Part shown: positions 10,460-18,723 of the stretch, one piece after another
Position numbering within the stretch: position 1 is the first letter of the stretch
Layout: each line of letters starts with the position of its first letter
Source: Orenia metallireducens
Lineage (GTDB): Bacteria > Bacillota > Halanaerobiia > Halobacteroidales > Halobacteroidaceae
Direction: 5' to 3'
Assembly: GCF_001693735.1 (NCBI RefSeq)
Contig: NZ_LWDV01000007.1
Coordinates: 274,810 to 338,809 of the forward strand
DNA length: 64,000 nt
Translations under genes and position numbers: made by a program
Notes under the pieces: generated by a model
Database searches by the model: none
Told to the model about the DNA's origin: nothing
What the model saw: only the letters and a program-made list of their open reading frames with translations

Positions 10460-10738
10460 TATTAAATTCCACCTCTTTATTTATTATATTATAATTAACT
10501 TACTATATTGCTATCCAATAGATCATAAAAACTATCTAAAATCTCCTCTATCTGTCTAATAGATAACAACTTTATAATAACTTCATTCTCCACATATGTT
10601 TTTTTTCCTTCACTTTTCATCTAGTCTATCCTAATAAAAGATAGCTTATTTAATTCTAACGGAATACTACCCTAGATAATATCATTAATTAACTATCAAA
10701 TACAAGTAGATTTACTATAAATTTATCCAAATAAAAAT
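10460..10738. other. Non-coding stretch upstream of tsaE
   Basis: The roughly 310 bp between the TPR gene stop and the tsaE start hold AT-rich sequence. A TATAAT-like box on the minus strand near 10484-10492 may serve the t6A operon, and the palindrome described separately lies at the left end. No open reading frame or RNA recognised. Confidence 0.4.
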
Positions 10739-10768
10739 TAGCTACTAGCTATTAATAGCTAGTAGCTA
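10739..10768. repeat. Perfect 30-bp palindrome at the end of the TPR gene
   Basis: Built from the word TAGCTAC/TAGCTAG; positions 10739-10753 are the exact reverse complement of 10754-10768. It lies 5 bp past the TPR gene stop and may act as a 3' mRNA-stabilising or terminating hairpin. No clear T-run follows. Confidence 0.7.
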
Positions 10769-10773
10769 AAGGT

Positions 10774-13104
10774 TTAAAACCTATTCATGTCTTCTATATG
10801 AATTAATAAATCCTTTAATAGTTTAAGTTCTTCTCCTTCTAACACAGATTTAGCCATCTCTAATTGTAGATTATCCTCTCTAATTGCACTGATAAGACCT
10901 ACATAAAAGTATGGTAATTTATAATCATAATTTTCAAAGATAGATTCTCTGTACCTAAATAAAGCCTCAATCAACTTACCTTGTTGGCGTAACCTATCAC
11001 CTTTGATACGATTGATTCTTCCTGGTACATAGATATCTTTATATTCCTTCTGTAAACTACTTACTCTATCAATTAATTCTAATATCTCTGCCCCTATAGT
11101 CCCTTCTTCTATCTCTGCTATCTTTTCTGCTTCTTGCCTAGCCAAATCAAGATGATCAACCATTAGATAAGCTAAAGCCAGATTATAATGATTCTCTACA
11201 TTATCTTGTCGGTCCAGTGCTAGTTTAAAATAAGAGATAGCCTTCTCTAAATCTCCAGCTGAAAACTTATACTTACCCAATAATTGGTATATTTTCATTT
11301 GAGAGTCAATCTCTAATAGTTGATCTAACTTATTTAATTTCTTTTGGTCTTCTTCCTCAAAGTAGATATACCCTAAACGTCTATAAATCTCCTCTATCTC
11401 TTCATCTGTTAATAGACCTTCTTTTTTCAATGCAGAATGATAGATATCAATTGCTGAATCAAGGTCATACTGCTTCACTATATCTCCTATCTGTAAATAG
11501 AATTCTCCAAAACTATTCTCTTCTAAAATCTTATTAAAGATATCTAAGCCTCTTTCTCTATCCCCAGTAGCTAAGTAACTTTCTGCCACTTTAAATTTCA
11601 AATTCAAATTACCTGCACTTCTACTTTGCAGAACTTTATACTCTTTTAAAGCCAATTCATACTTTCCTTCTTCAAAATAAAAGTCAGCCAAACGCCTTTG
11701 ATTTTCTAAGGAATCATCTAAGTAGACGATATATTCATATAATTCCTCAGCCTTATTATCTTTATCTATCTTGTCATAAAATTGAGCCAGTTTGATGTAA
11801 ACCCAAGTATCCTCAGGAGCTAACTCAACTGCTTTAGAATAGACTTGATAAGCCTTAAATTCTTCACCTTTTTCAAGATATATATCAGCTAAATAGATTC
11901 TATAGCTCTTATTTTTAGGTTCTAACTTAACTAATTTCTCTGCTACACCTTCAGCCCGCTCTAGCATATATTTGCCAGATTCTTCAGCTAAATTACTATA
12001 GACCCAGAATAGCTTTTCTAAATAAAGAGTGTTCTTCGGATCTAAATCGACTGCCTTTTCTAAAGAATGACGAGCATTATCAATTCTACCTAACTGTAAC
12101 TGTACCTCACCTAATAGATAGTTTAGCTCTGCATCATTATAAGCTGATTGCAGCGCTACTCTAACTTCACCTAAAGCCTCTCTATATTTTCCTTGCATTT
12201 GATATATCTCTACTAGCTTCTTTCTATACTCTATACTATCTTTTGTCCTAATAGCATTCTGTAAACTGTTGACAGCTTCTTCTAAATTACCATCTTTCAC
12301 ATATAAATCACTCAATAGCCAATGCAACTTATCATTATCCCGTTGCTCTTTTATCTTCTCTTTAAGCTGCTTAATTTTAGTCTGATAATCTGTATCAAAA
12401 CCTTTAGCAAAATCAAATTCAGTCAACCCAACATTAATACCCCAGTTTTGATAAATAACCTCCATTAATAGCCTTCCTCTACCATCACTAACCACTATCT
12501 TGGCTGGTAACCAGATATTAGAATCAAATAAACTAATATCTCTATAATTAATAGTAGCCAACCTAATATTAGCCCCATTAAAGATTTCGATTTTAGAGAT
12601 AGTCTTATACTCTTTATCCACAAATATTCTTTGCATTGCAAGCATATTCTCTAATTGGATAATATAAACTTCCCGCTCACCATCAATAGATTCACCTAAT
12701 AATTCTACATTATATAAATTACTAAGCTTATCTAAGGGTTCTTGGTAATCTAATTGCCCTTCTAAAGGTAGGGAGTTCTTTAAAATATTATAATTTGGAG
12801 GCAAATAAATCCAGGGAATAGAGTTTAATAATTTATTCTCTTCTGATTCTAATTGACTATTATCACTTAAATTATTACTCATAAACCTAGTTTTAGATTT
12901 CATCACTTGTGTGCGATAATCAATTACTTCTTCACCTAAATATAGTTTAGATACAATTGTCCCTTTAAAGTCTTCTACTTGCTCTAATTGAGATATTACA
13001 TCTGCTAACAAACTCTTAGCAGATATCTCTTCTGCTTCAATTGGACTCGAAGATAATACTGCTATAACTAAAACAAAAGCCAACAAATATCTCTTCAACT
13101 TCAT
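10774..13104 (-). CDS. Secreted TPR protein with LolA-like N-terminal domain
   Basis: 776 residues. An N-terminal signal peptide (KLKRYLLAFVLVIAVLSSSPIEAE, shown here split: KLKRYLLAFVLV then IAVLSSSP-IEA) would export it. Residues about 25-230 resemble the LolA/outer-membrane lipoprotein-sorting beta fold (repeated strands, with FVDKEYKTISKIEIF and the WLPAKIVVSD segment). Residues about 245-740 are tandem tetratricopeptide repeats, for example EAVNSLQNAIRTKD, DNARHSLEKAVDLDPKN and EKAISYFKLALDRQDN. This suggests an envelope scaffold or assembly role; the partner is unknown. Between the t6A operon and the M20 gene, with long hairpin repeats on both sides, so probably a single-gene unit. Confidence 0.8.
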   Translation of the reverse strand: MKLKRYLLAFVLVIAVLSSSPIEAEEISAKSLLADVISQLEQVEDFKGTIVSKLYLGEEVIDYRTQVMKSKTRFMSNNLSDNSQLESEENKLLNSIPWIYLPPNYNILKNSLPLEGQLDYQEPLDKLSNLYNVELLGESIDGEREVYIIQLENMLAMQRIFVDKEYKTISKIEIFNGANIRLATINYRDISLFDSNIWLPAKIVVSDGRGRLLMEVIYQNWGINVGLTEFDFAKGFDTDYQTKIKQLKEKIKEQRDNDKLHWLLSDLYVKDGNLEEAVNSLQNAIRTKDSIEYRKKLVEIYQMQGKYREALGEVRVALQSAYNDAELNYLLGEVQLQLGRIDNARHSLEKAVDLDPKNTLYLEKLFWVYSNLAEESGKYMLERAEGVAEKLVKLEPKNKSYRIYLADIYLEKGEEFKAYQVYSKAVELAPEDTWVYIKLAQFYDKIDKDNKAEELYEYIVYLDDSLENQRRLADFYFEEGKYELALKEYKVLQSRSAGNLNLKFKVAESYLATGDRERGLDIFNKILEENSFGEFYLQIGDIVKQYDLDSAIDIYHSALKKEGLLTDEEIEEIYRRLGYIYFEEEDQKKLNKLDQLLEIDSQMKIYQLLGKYKFSAGDLEKAISYFKLALDRQDNVENHYNLALAYLMVDHLDLARQEAEKIAEIEEGTIGAEILELIDRVSSLQKEYKDIYVPGRINRIKGDRLRQQGKLIEALFRYRESIFENYDYKLPYFYVGLISAIREDNLQLEMAKSVLEGEELKLLKDLLIHIEDMNRF

Positions 13105-13133
13105 AACCTCCTTCTTCCAAATTGCTATGTTAA

Positions 13134-13210
13134 GACAGTGATAAGTAACTAGTAATAAGTCAATAGCAAATAGCTTTACTAATTACCTACCACTAGCTAC
13201 TAAATGCTGT
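13134..13210. repeat. Imperfect hairpin of AGTGATAAGTAACTAGTAA words
   Basis: Left arm (13134-13160) starts ACAGTGATAAGTAACTAGTA; right arm (13178-13210) ends CACTAGCTACTAAATGCTGT, roughly its reverse complement. It lies in the 250-bp gap between the TPR and M20 genes, upstream of the TPR start. Confidence 0.5.
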
Positions 13211-13354
13211 ATTAATCATCTTAGTCAATATTTAGCTATATATTCCGTAATTTTCACTAGAAAATTTAATATTCTTCAACTTATTTAAACTCTATAATAA
13301 TTATCAAATCTTCTAAAGTCAGTATCTAATTGATATATTCTATAAATAGTGGCA

Positions 13355-14524
13355 TTACTCCTCTATTCTATTTAAAGTAATATAGACAAAAAGTGCCACC
13401 CCTATCTTTAATGCTTTTTCATCAAAATTAAATTTAGGATGATGCCCAGGATAATAATCTTCCTGAGGGTCTGCAGCCCCTAATCTAAAAAAGATACCAG
13501 GAACTTCTTTTAAGTAATAAGCAAAATCTTCCGCCCCCATTGAAGATCTTAAGATATACTTAATATCGTCAACATAGGGTATTGAACCTATAGCCCCTTT
13601 AACCTCCTGTACTAATTCTGTAGAATTAATTAATACTGGATAACCAAACCTATAATCAAGCTCATAATCAGACCTCTGACTTAGGGTAATGCCTTTGATA
13701 ATCTGTTCTATCATTTCAGGCATCATCTTCCTTAAATCTGGGTCAGTTGTCCGAACCGTTCCTGTTACCTTCACTTCATCAGCAATAACATTTCTTTTAT
13801 ATCCACCATTAATAGTCCCTAAACTTATTACCGCTGATTTCTGGGGATTAATCTGCCTACTAATAACAGTCTGTAAAGCCGTTATTACTTGGCTTGCAGT
13901 AATAATTGCATCTACTCCCTGATGTGGTGCTGCAGCATGTCCTCCCTTCCCTTTGATTAGTATATCGATTTCATCAGCTGCTGCTGACCCTACCTTAGGT
14001 TGTATCCCTATAGTCCCAGTAGGAAGTGACTCCTCTATATGTAGTCCAAAGATATTATCAACCTTTGGTCCTTCTAAAACTCCTGCCTCAATTAAGGGGA
14101 AAGCCCCCCCTGGTCCTTCTTCAGCTGGTTGAAAGATAAATTTAACCTTTCCCTTTAACCTATCTCTAAACTTACTCAATACCTTAGCTACTCCCAATAG
14201 TATTGCAGTATGTCCATCATGTCCACAAGCATGCATTATACCTTTAACCTTCGACTTGTAACTAACTTCAGTCTTCTCTTCAATCGGTAAAGCATCAATA
14301 TCAGCCCTTAAGGCAATCACCGGTCCTTCTCCACAATCCAACAGAGCAACTACTCCTGTTTTAGCTAGCCTATCAACCTTTATGTCTAATTCCTCTAAAA
14401 AATCAACTATCTTTTGAGAAGTCCTATGCTCTTCAAAGCCTACCTCAGGGTATTGATGGATATCCCTTCTAATTGAAATCAATTCCTCTTCTATCTCTTC
14501 AATATATTTAATAATCTCATCCAT
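13355..14524 (-). CDS. M20 family amidohydrolase (N-acyl-L-amino acid amidohydrolase type)
   Basis: 389 residues, full length for the M20D group (hippurate hydrolase, IAA-amino acid hydrolase, N-acetyldiaminopimelate deacetylase relatives). Metal-binding residues are seen in MHACGHDGHTAILLG and QPAEEGPGGAFP, and at the C-terminus in FYPGHH-type context (DYYPGHHPKFNFDE). A dimerisation lid domain is inserted in the middle (about residues 180-300, KGKGGHAAAPHQGVDAI). No signal peptide, so cytoplasmic. It would remove acyl groups from N-acyl amino acids; the physiological substrate cannot be told. Confidence 0.92.
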   Translation of the reverse strand: MDEIIKYIEEIEEELISIRRDIHQYPEVGFEEHRTSQKIVDFLEELDIKVDRLAKTGVVALLDCGEGPVIALRADIDALPIEEKTEVSYKSKVKGIMHACGHDGHTAILLGVAKVLSKFRDRLKGKVKFIFQPAEEGPGGAFPLIEAGVLEGPKVDNIFGLHIEESLPTGTIGIQPKVGSAAADEIDILIKGKGGHAAAPHQGVDAIITASQVITALQTVISRQINPQKSAVISLGTINGGYKRNVIADEVKVTGTVRTTDPDLRKMMPEMIEQIIKGITLSQRSDYELDYRFGYPVLINSTELVQEVKGAIGSIPYVDDIKYILRSSMGAEDFAYYLKEVPGIFFRLGAADPQEDYYPGHHPKFNFDEKALKIGVALFVYITLNRIEE

Positions 14525-14531
14525 ACTCTCA

Positions 14532-14638
14532 CTTCCTTAAGTAATTTGAGTTTAAGTTTGAGATTTACTTAAATATAAAGTTTTTATTTCTCTTTAGACT
14601 TAACCTCAAACTTAATTTATATATATTACTTAAGGAAG
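14532..14638. repeat. Long nested inverted repeat between mazF and the M20 gene
   Basis: Outer arms of 14 bp are perfect (14532-14545 and 14625-14638, CTTCCTTAAGTAAT / ATTACTTAAGGAAG). Inside, TTTGAGTTTAAGTTTGAG (14546-14563) faces CTTAACCTCAAACTTAA. The whole would fold into a hairpin of more than 100 nt directly upstream of the M20 start. Confidence 0.7.
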
Positions 14639-14701
14639 AGAAAGATAACAAAAAATAATTTTAGCTAAGTAATTTAAATTACTTAGCTACAGAATTGAGT
14701 T

Positions 14702-15061
14702 CTATAATTCAACTAGACCAATACTAATCTCTAGTGCTTTATTTACTTCCTCTACTATCCTATCGCCGAGATGAGTTACATGTCTTTTTAAACGTTTCTT
14801 ATCTATAGTCCTAATCTGTTCTAATAAAATAACTGAGTCTCTATCTAAACTAGAGGTCGTTGCATCAATTTCTACATGGGTAGGAAGCTTTGCTTTATCA
14901 ATTTTAGAAGTAATTGCTGCAATAATTACTGTAGGACTATATTTATTTCCGATATCATTCTGAATTACCAATACAGGTCTAATCCCCCCTTGCTCTGAAC
15001 CAACAACAGGGTTCAAATCTGCATAGTAAACATCACCTCGTTTAATTGTCAATTTAATCAC
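14702..15061 (-). CDS. mazF: MazF/EndoA-type mRNA interferase toxin
   Basis: 119 residues with the PemK/MazF fold: [19 protein letters not shown], then [10 protein letters not shown] with the catalytic Arg, and IIAAITSKI with the catalytic Thr. It closely follows the pattern of Bacillus EndoA, which cuts single-stranded mRNA at UACAU (family knowledge). The start overlaps the antitoxin gene end by 8 bp, so the two are translationally coupled. Confidence 0.95.
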   Translation of the reverse strand: MIKLTIKRGDVYYADLNPVVGSEQGGIRPVLVIQNDIGNKYSPTVIIAAITSKIDKAKLPTHVEIDATTSSLDRDSVILLEQIRTIDKKRLKRHVTHLGDRIVEEVNKALEISIGLVEL

Positions 15062-15332
15062 ACTCCGCTAATCTAGCCTCATAATTAAAAAAGGTGTTAT
15101 TCTCAACCATAAAGCATTCTGTTGCTATACAAAGATTTATTTTAGCCATCTCTAAATACCCCTGCTTCATCTCATCTCGAAATTTACTTGTGCGTAATTG
15201 ATTAACATAGATCTCCATAGCATCACTAATAAATTGACTACGATCTTGATTATCCTCTTTAATGAAGCCATCGATTTCTTGCAATAAATTATTAGGCAAA
15301 CTGATCATAACTTTCTTTAAATTAGTAGTCAA
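15054..15332 (-). CDS. mazE: MazE/EndoAI-type antitoxin (ribbon-helix-helix)
   Basis: 92 residues. Residues 1-50 form a ribbon-helix-helix DNA-binding domain ([18 protein letters not shown] and [13 protein letters not shown]). The C-terminal tail [19 protein letters not shown] is the toxin-binding segment found in Bacillus EndoAI (similar GYMEMAKINL motif). The start is taken as the TTG at 15332, because GGAGGTG lies 6 bp before it; an upstream ATG would put that ribosome binding site inside the gene. It neutralises MazF and probably autorepresses the operon. Confidence 0.93.
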   Translation of the reverse strand: MTTNLKKVMISLPNNLLQEIDGFIKEDNQDRSQFISDAMEIYVNQLRTSKFRDEMKQGYLEMAKINLCIATECFMVENNTFFNYEARLAECD

Positions 15333-15481
15333 AAAGAACACCTCCAAGTTGTAGCTCAAACTTACATTAATATATGTTTAATAATTTTATAACGTGTATA
15401 AATTTTATGATTACACAGGGATAAAAAAATAATCTATATCCTAGTTTTTACAATTCTCTGCAATTTATACATTTTAATGAA

Positions 15482-15506
15482 TAAAAAGAGACGCTATTAA
15501 CGTCTC
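15482..15506 (-). terminator. Intrinsic terminator after the 54-residue MazE-tail-like gene
   Basis: Minus strand GAGACG (15501-15506) and CGTCTC (15488-15493) form the stem with a 7-nt loop, followed by TTTTTAT. This separates the small gene from mazEF. Confidence 0.8.
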
Positions 15507-15514
15507 CATATATT

Positions 15515-15679
15515 CTAAAAATATTGATAAGCCTCTCTATCTGCTGGCAATCCCTCTTGGGCCAATTTTAAATTTATCTCTGCCATTTGGCAATAGCCTC
15601 TTTTTAATCTCTCTTTTAATTTCTCTCTATCTTCTACCTTACTATAAACTCTTCTTTTTAGGAATTGGCTTTGACCCAT
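15515..15679 (-). CDS. 54-residue protein resembling the toxin-binding tail of MazE
   Basis: An open frame of 54 codons from ATG (15679) to TAG, with a good ribosome binding site GAGGTG 10 bp ahead. The protein starts MGQSQFLKRRVYSKVEDREK and is highly charged and helical. Its C-terminal half, LKRGYCQMAEINLKLAQEG, lines up with [19 protein letters not shown] of the antitoxin encoded 180 bp downstream. The ribbon-helix-helix DNA-binding part is absent. It could be a stand-alone antitoxin fragment able to bind MazF, or a protein of another function that shares the helix. Its own terminator follows. Confidence 0.7.
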   Translation of the reverse strand: MGQSQFLKRRVYSKVEDREKLKERLKRGYCQMAEINLKLAQEGLPADREAYQYF

Positions 15680-15815
15680 AGTATTTTATCACCTCATAAT
15701 AAGTTATAACTATACAAAAAGCCACTAAAGTAATTATATATTTTTATAAGCCAGATGTCAATAGAGGGGAAAACTTATTAATCGATTTGGACAAGTAATT
15801 TATACCAAATCACCT

Positions 15816-18056
15816 TTACAATTTGTAGTAATATCCATTAGATTTAACATATTCTATTAACTTACTATAAATTGAATTGTTGGATATAGTAACAGAATCT
15901 CCAATAATGATCAACCTTCTTTTGGCTCTAGTGACAGAGACATTTAACCTTCTAATATCCTTTAAAAAACCAGTATTACCTTTAAGATTACTTCTTACTA
16001 GAGATAAGATAACTACCTCTTTCTCTCTACCTTGAAAGCCATCTATAGTATTTACTTCTATCTCTTCTCCTTTTAGTAACTTCTTAACCAAATCAACTTG
16101 AGCTTTATAAGGAGAAATTAGAGCAATCTCACTGACATCAATCCCAGCACTAATCCCATGTTTAATAATCTCCACACTCAACTCTGCTTCAATTCTATTA
16201 TAGATAGACTTGGAATCTTTTTTAGATCTTTCAGGTGCTTCCATCCCTTGCGTATCAAAGAATATAATCCCTTCTTGACGGTTAAAAGCCTGCTCTGCTG
16301 GAGAATTTCCTGCCGAAATAGTGATATTTAAATCTTTAAGATTGATATCCTTTATCTCAGAAGCTACTACCAAATTACCATTATAAAACTCTTGACTAGC
16401 AAAATTCATTATCTGCTCATTCATTCTATACTGGGTATTTAACATTACCTTAATCTCAGAACCATAAATCTCTAATAACCTCTCAAATAAAGATTCTGCC
16501 AGACCTTCATTTTTAGCCTTTTGATTTAGTATAGTCGGAGGTAACTGTTTATGGTCACCAACTAAGATAACTTTATCTGCTTTAACAAAGGGTATCAACG
16601 TAGAAGGCTCTGTAGCTTGAGTAGCCTCATCTACTAATAGTAAATCAAAGACTTCTGCTTCTAAAACTTCAGAACCTGCTGTAGAGTTGGTAGCACAGAC
16701 TACCTCAGCTTCACCAATTAGTTCTCTAACTGCTTCCTCCTCTAATCTATCAACCTTTTTAAATAGCCTATCAATTTTATCCTGTAGCTTCAGCCATTCC
16801 CCCATCTCTTTAATCTTATGAGGAGAAATTCCTCTACTCCCTCGACCTTGCTTAGCTAAAGATTTTATTTCATTATTACTCATTCCTCTTCTCCATCTGC
16901 CGCTAGGATGGATATACTTTTTCTGCTCTTCTAGAACCTTATAGGCTTTCTCTCTAACTTGCTTGGCCTTCTGATATTTAGGATGCTCATCGATTAAACA
17001 ATCTAAAGTATGCTCCCTTAAAAGAGGTGTTACTCTAGCAGGATGGCCAACTCTTAATACCTTCCTACCTCTCTTGACCAATCGCTCTACCAAATTATCT
17101 ACAGCAGTATTGGAATCTGCTGTAGCCAAGATACTTTTATCCTGCTCAATACTCTGCTCTAAAATTTCAATTGCAGTTACTGTCTTTCCTGTTCCAGGAG
17201 GTCCATGGACTAAAAATAAATCTTTTGCTGCTAAAGCAGCTTTTACTGCCTCTTGTTGTGATGAGTCTAGGAGCTTATTTTTGAAGTTTATAGAGATATC
17301 TTCTCCAAATTCTAATCTTTCTAATCCTACTATTTTATCCCTTAACTCTGCCAACCTACCTTGAGCAGATTTTAATCTACCCAAAGCATCTAACATTCTT
17401 TGAAAAGTAATATCATTAACATATAAATCTAACCTTAAGCCTTTATTATAAATAAACTTAGGTGGTTTCTTATCAAAAACTACAGTTATGGCATAATTAC
17501 TCATCTCTACTACTGTTCCTGTAGGATTATCTTTAGCTAAGGGGTTACCTTTACTAATCATCACCAGATCACCAACACTAATTTGCGTATCAGGTAGTGT
17601 CTCTCCCCTTTTCTGTCTAATAAACTTAACTAGGAACTTTCCAGCAAATCCTTGCCCTTGGTCTCTACCTCTTAAATGTAGGATAGCTCGTCCTTTCTTC
17701 TCTCTTTGACGTCCAGTTAGATTCTTAATCTCTAACTCTTGAACTCTCATCTCTTCTTTACGTTCTAATTGGACTAAATATCTATATTTGCTTACATAAT
17801 CATCTATATACCTTAATCTATCCATAAAATTATTATCAATCTCTACTCTAACATTCTTACCTGCTATCTTATTATTGTTCATCACATCTGCTACTTTTTT
17901 AGCAACACTATCCTTTATCTCTACAAGAGCAATCTTATCATGAAAGTCAATCTTTCCAATTTGACTAGATTCTATCTTAGCCTCATTAATAAAAGCCCCT
18001 ACTATATCACCAGGTCCAGTACCTCTAGCCAAATCTCTAATAACTAAATTAACCAT
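15816..18056 (-). CDS. SF1 helicase of the IGHMBP2/Dna2 type with N-terminal DbpA-like RNA-binding domain
   Basis: 746 residues. Residues 2-75 (DLARGTGPGDIVGAFINEA, then IGKIDFHDKIALVEI and KIAGKNVRVEI) match the RNA-binding domain found at the C-terminus of DbpA/CsdA DEAD-box helicases. A coiled linker and a beta-barrel (about 120-215) follow. The core has Walker A GPPGTGKT at 285-292, Walker B VDEATQATEPS, motif III GDHKQLPPT, motif IV QYRMNEQIM, motif V DGFQGREKEVVI and motif VI NVSVTRAKRRLI, as in UPF1-like SF1B enzymes. A 5'-3' RNA or DNA helicase directed by the N-terminal domain is likely; the substrate is inferred. It follows the CBS gene and its terminator. Confidence 0.88.
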   Translation of the reverse strand: MVNLVIRDLARGTGPGDIVGAFINEAKIESSQIGKIDFHDKIALVEIKDSVAKKVADVMNNNKIAGKNVRVEIDNNFMDRLRYIDDYVSKYRYLVQLERKEEMRVQELEIKNLTGRQREKKGRAILHLRGRDQGQGFAGKFLVKFIRQKRGETLPDTQISVGDLVMISKGNPLAKDNPTGTVVEMSNYAITVVFDKKPPKFIYNKGLRLDLYVNDITFQRMLDALGRLKSAQGRLAELRDKIVGLERLEFGEDISINFKNKLLDSSQQEAVKAALAAKDLFLVHGPPGTGKTVTAIEILEQSIEQDKSILATADSNTAVDNLVERLVKRGRKVLRVGHPARVTPLLREHTLDCLIDEHPKYQKAKQVREKAYKVLEEQKKYIHPSGRWRRGMSNNEIKSLAKQGRGSRGISPHKIKEMGEWLKLQDKIDRLFKKVDRLEEEAVRELIGEAEVVCATNSTAGSEVLEAEVFDLLLVDEATQATEPSTLIPFVKADKVILVGDHKQLPPTILNQKAKNEGLAESLFERLLEIYGSEIKVMLNTQYRMNEQIMNFASQEFYNGNLVVASEIKDINLKDLNITISAGNSPAEQAFNRQEGIIFFDTQGMEAPERSKKDSKSIYNRIEAELSVEIIKHGISAGIDVSEIALISPYKAQVDLVKKLLKGEEIEVNTIDGFQGREKEVVILSLVRSNLKGNTGFLKDIRRLNVSVTRAKRRLIIIGDSVTISNNSIYSKLIEYVKSNGYYYKL

Positions 18057-18085
18057 AATATAAACTTAACACTCCTCTCATAAGA

Positions 18086-18109
18086 AAATACACCCTTAAG
18101 GGTGTATTT
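18086..18109 (-). terminator. Palindromic terminator between the CBS and helicase genes
   Basis: A 24-bp perfect palindrome (AAATACACCCTT and its complement), followed on the minus strand by TTTTC. It lies about 85 bp past the CBS gene stop and just upstream of the helicase start. Confidence 0.6.
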
Positions 18110-18194
18110 ACATTAATGAGTATAGCAAAAAAGTTTATAATCGTCAAAAATCTATCAAATCTACTATACATTTATTTAATTTTTATACTCAGAC

Positions 18195-18650
18195 TTAATC
18201 TAATAATCCTTCACCAATACATCTAACAATATCTCCACGGCTTACAATACCAACTAATTTACCATCTTCAACTACAGGAACACGATTGACCCCATCCTCA
18301 GTCAAGATAGTAGCTATCTCTTCTACCTCAGTATCAGGAGTAACAGTTATTACATCTGCTGTCATAATATCTTTTACTTGAACTCCAACCATCTTCTTAA
18401 AGTCCTTTTCGAACTTCTCCAAACTATCCAAATAGAAGACACTATCCAAGAAGTAAACATAGTTAGGAAATTGTAACTTCTTATCTCGAGTAATCAAATC
18501 ACCCTCACTAACAATCCCTATTAATTTACCATCTTCCAAAACCGGAACTCCACTAATCTTATTATCTGTTAAAATTTTAGCTACCTCTTTTACAGTCTGT
18601 TCAGGTCTTACTGAAACCACTTCTTCAGTCATGATATCTTTAGCTAACAT
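18195..18650 (-). CDS. Two-CBS-domain protein
   Basis: 151 residues: CBS1 about 1-60 (LAKDIMTEEVVSVRPEQTVK ... GVPVLEDGKLIGIVSEGDL) and CBS2 about 95-151 (VKDIMTADVITVTPDTEVEE ... RVPVVEDGKLVGIVSRGDI). They are joined by a 35-residue aromatic-rich helical insertion (FPNYVYFLDSVFYLD). CBS pairs bind adenine nucleotides; no effector domain is attached. The start at 18650 is chosen for its GGAGGGG ribosome binding site. Downstream of nnrE/D by about 55 bp. Confidence 0.92.
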   Translation of the reverse strand: MLAKDIMTEEVVSVRPEQTVKEVAKILTDNKISGVPVLEDGKLIGIVSEGDLITRDKKLQFPNYVYFLDSVFYLDSLEKFEKDFKKMVGVQVKDIMTADVITVTPDTEVEEIATILTEDGVNRVPVVEDGKLVGIVSRGDIVRCIGEGLLD

Positions 18651-18665
18651 ATTATCCCCTCCTTG

Positions 18666-18723
18666 AATTAGTAAATAGTGAGCAGTAAGTAGCAAAGGAT
18701 TATTTTACTTATCACTCCTTACT
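18666..18723. repeat. Hairpin of AGTAAATAGTGAGCAGTAAG words between nnr and CBS genes
   Basis: Left arm ATTAGTAAATAGTGAGCAGT (18667 onward) and right arm TTACTTATCACTCCTTACTG are approximately reverse complements. The right arm overlaps the last codons of the nnr gene, so the element is inside the operon. Confidence 0.5.
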
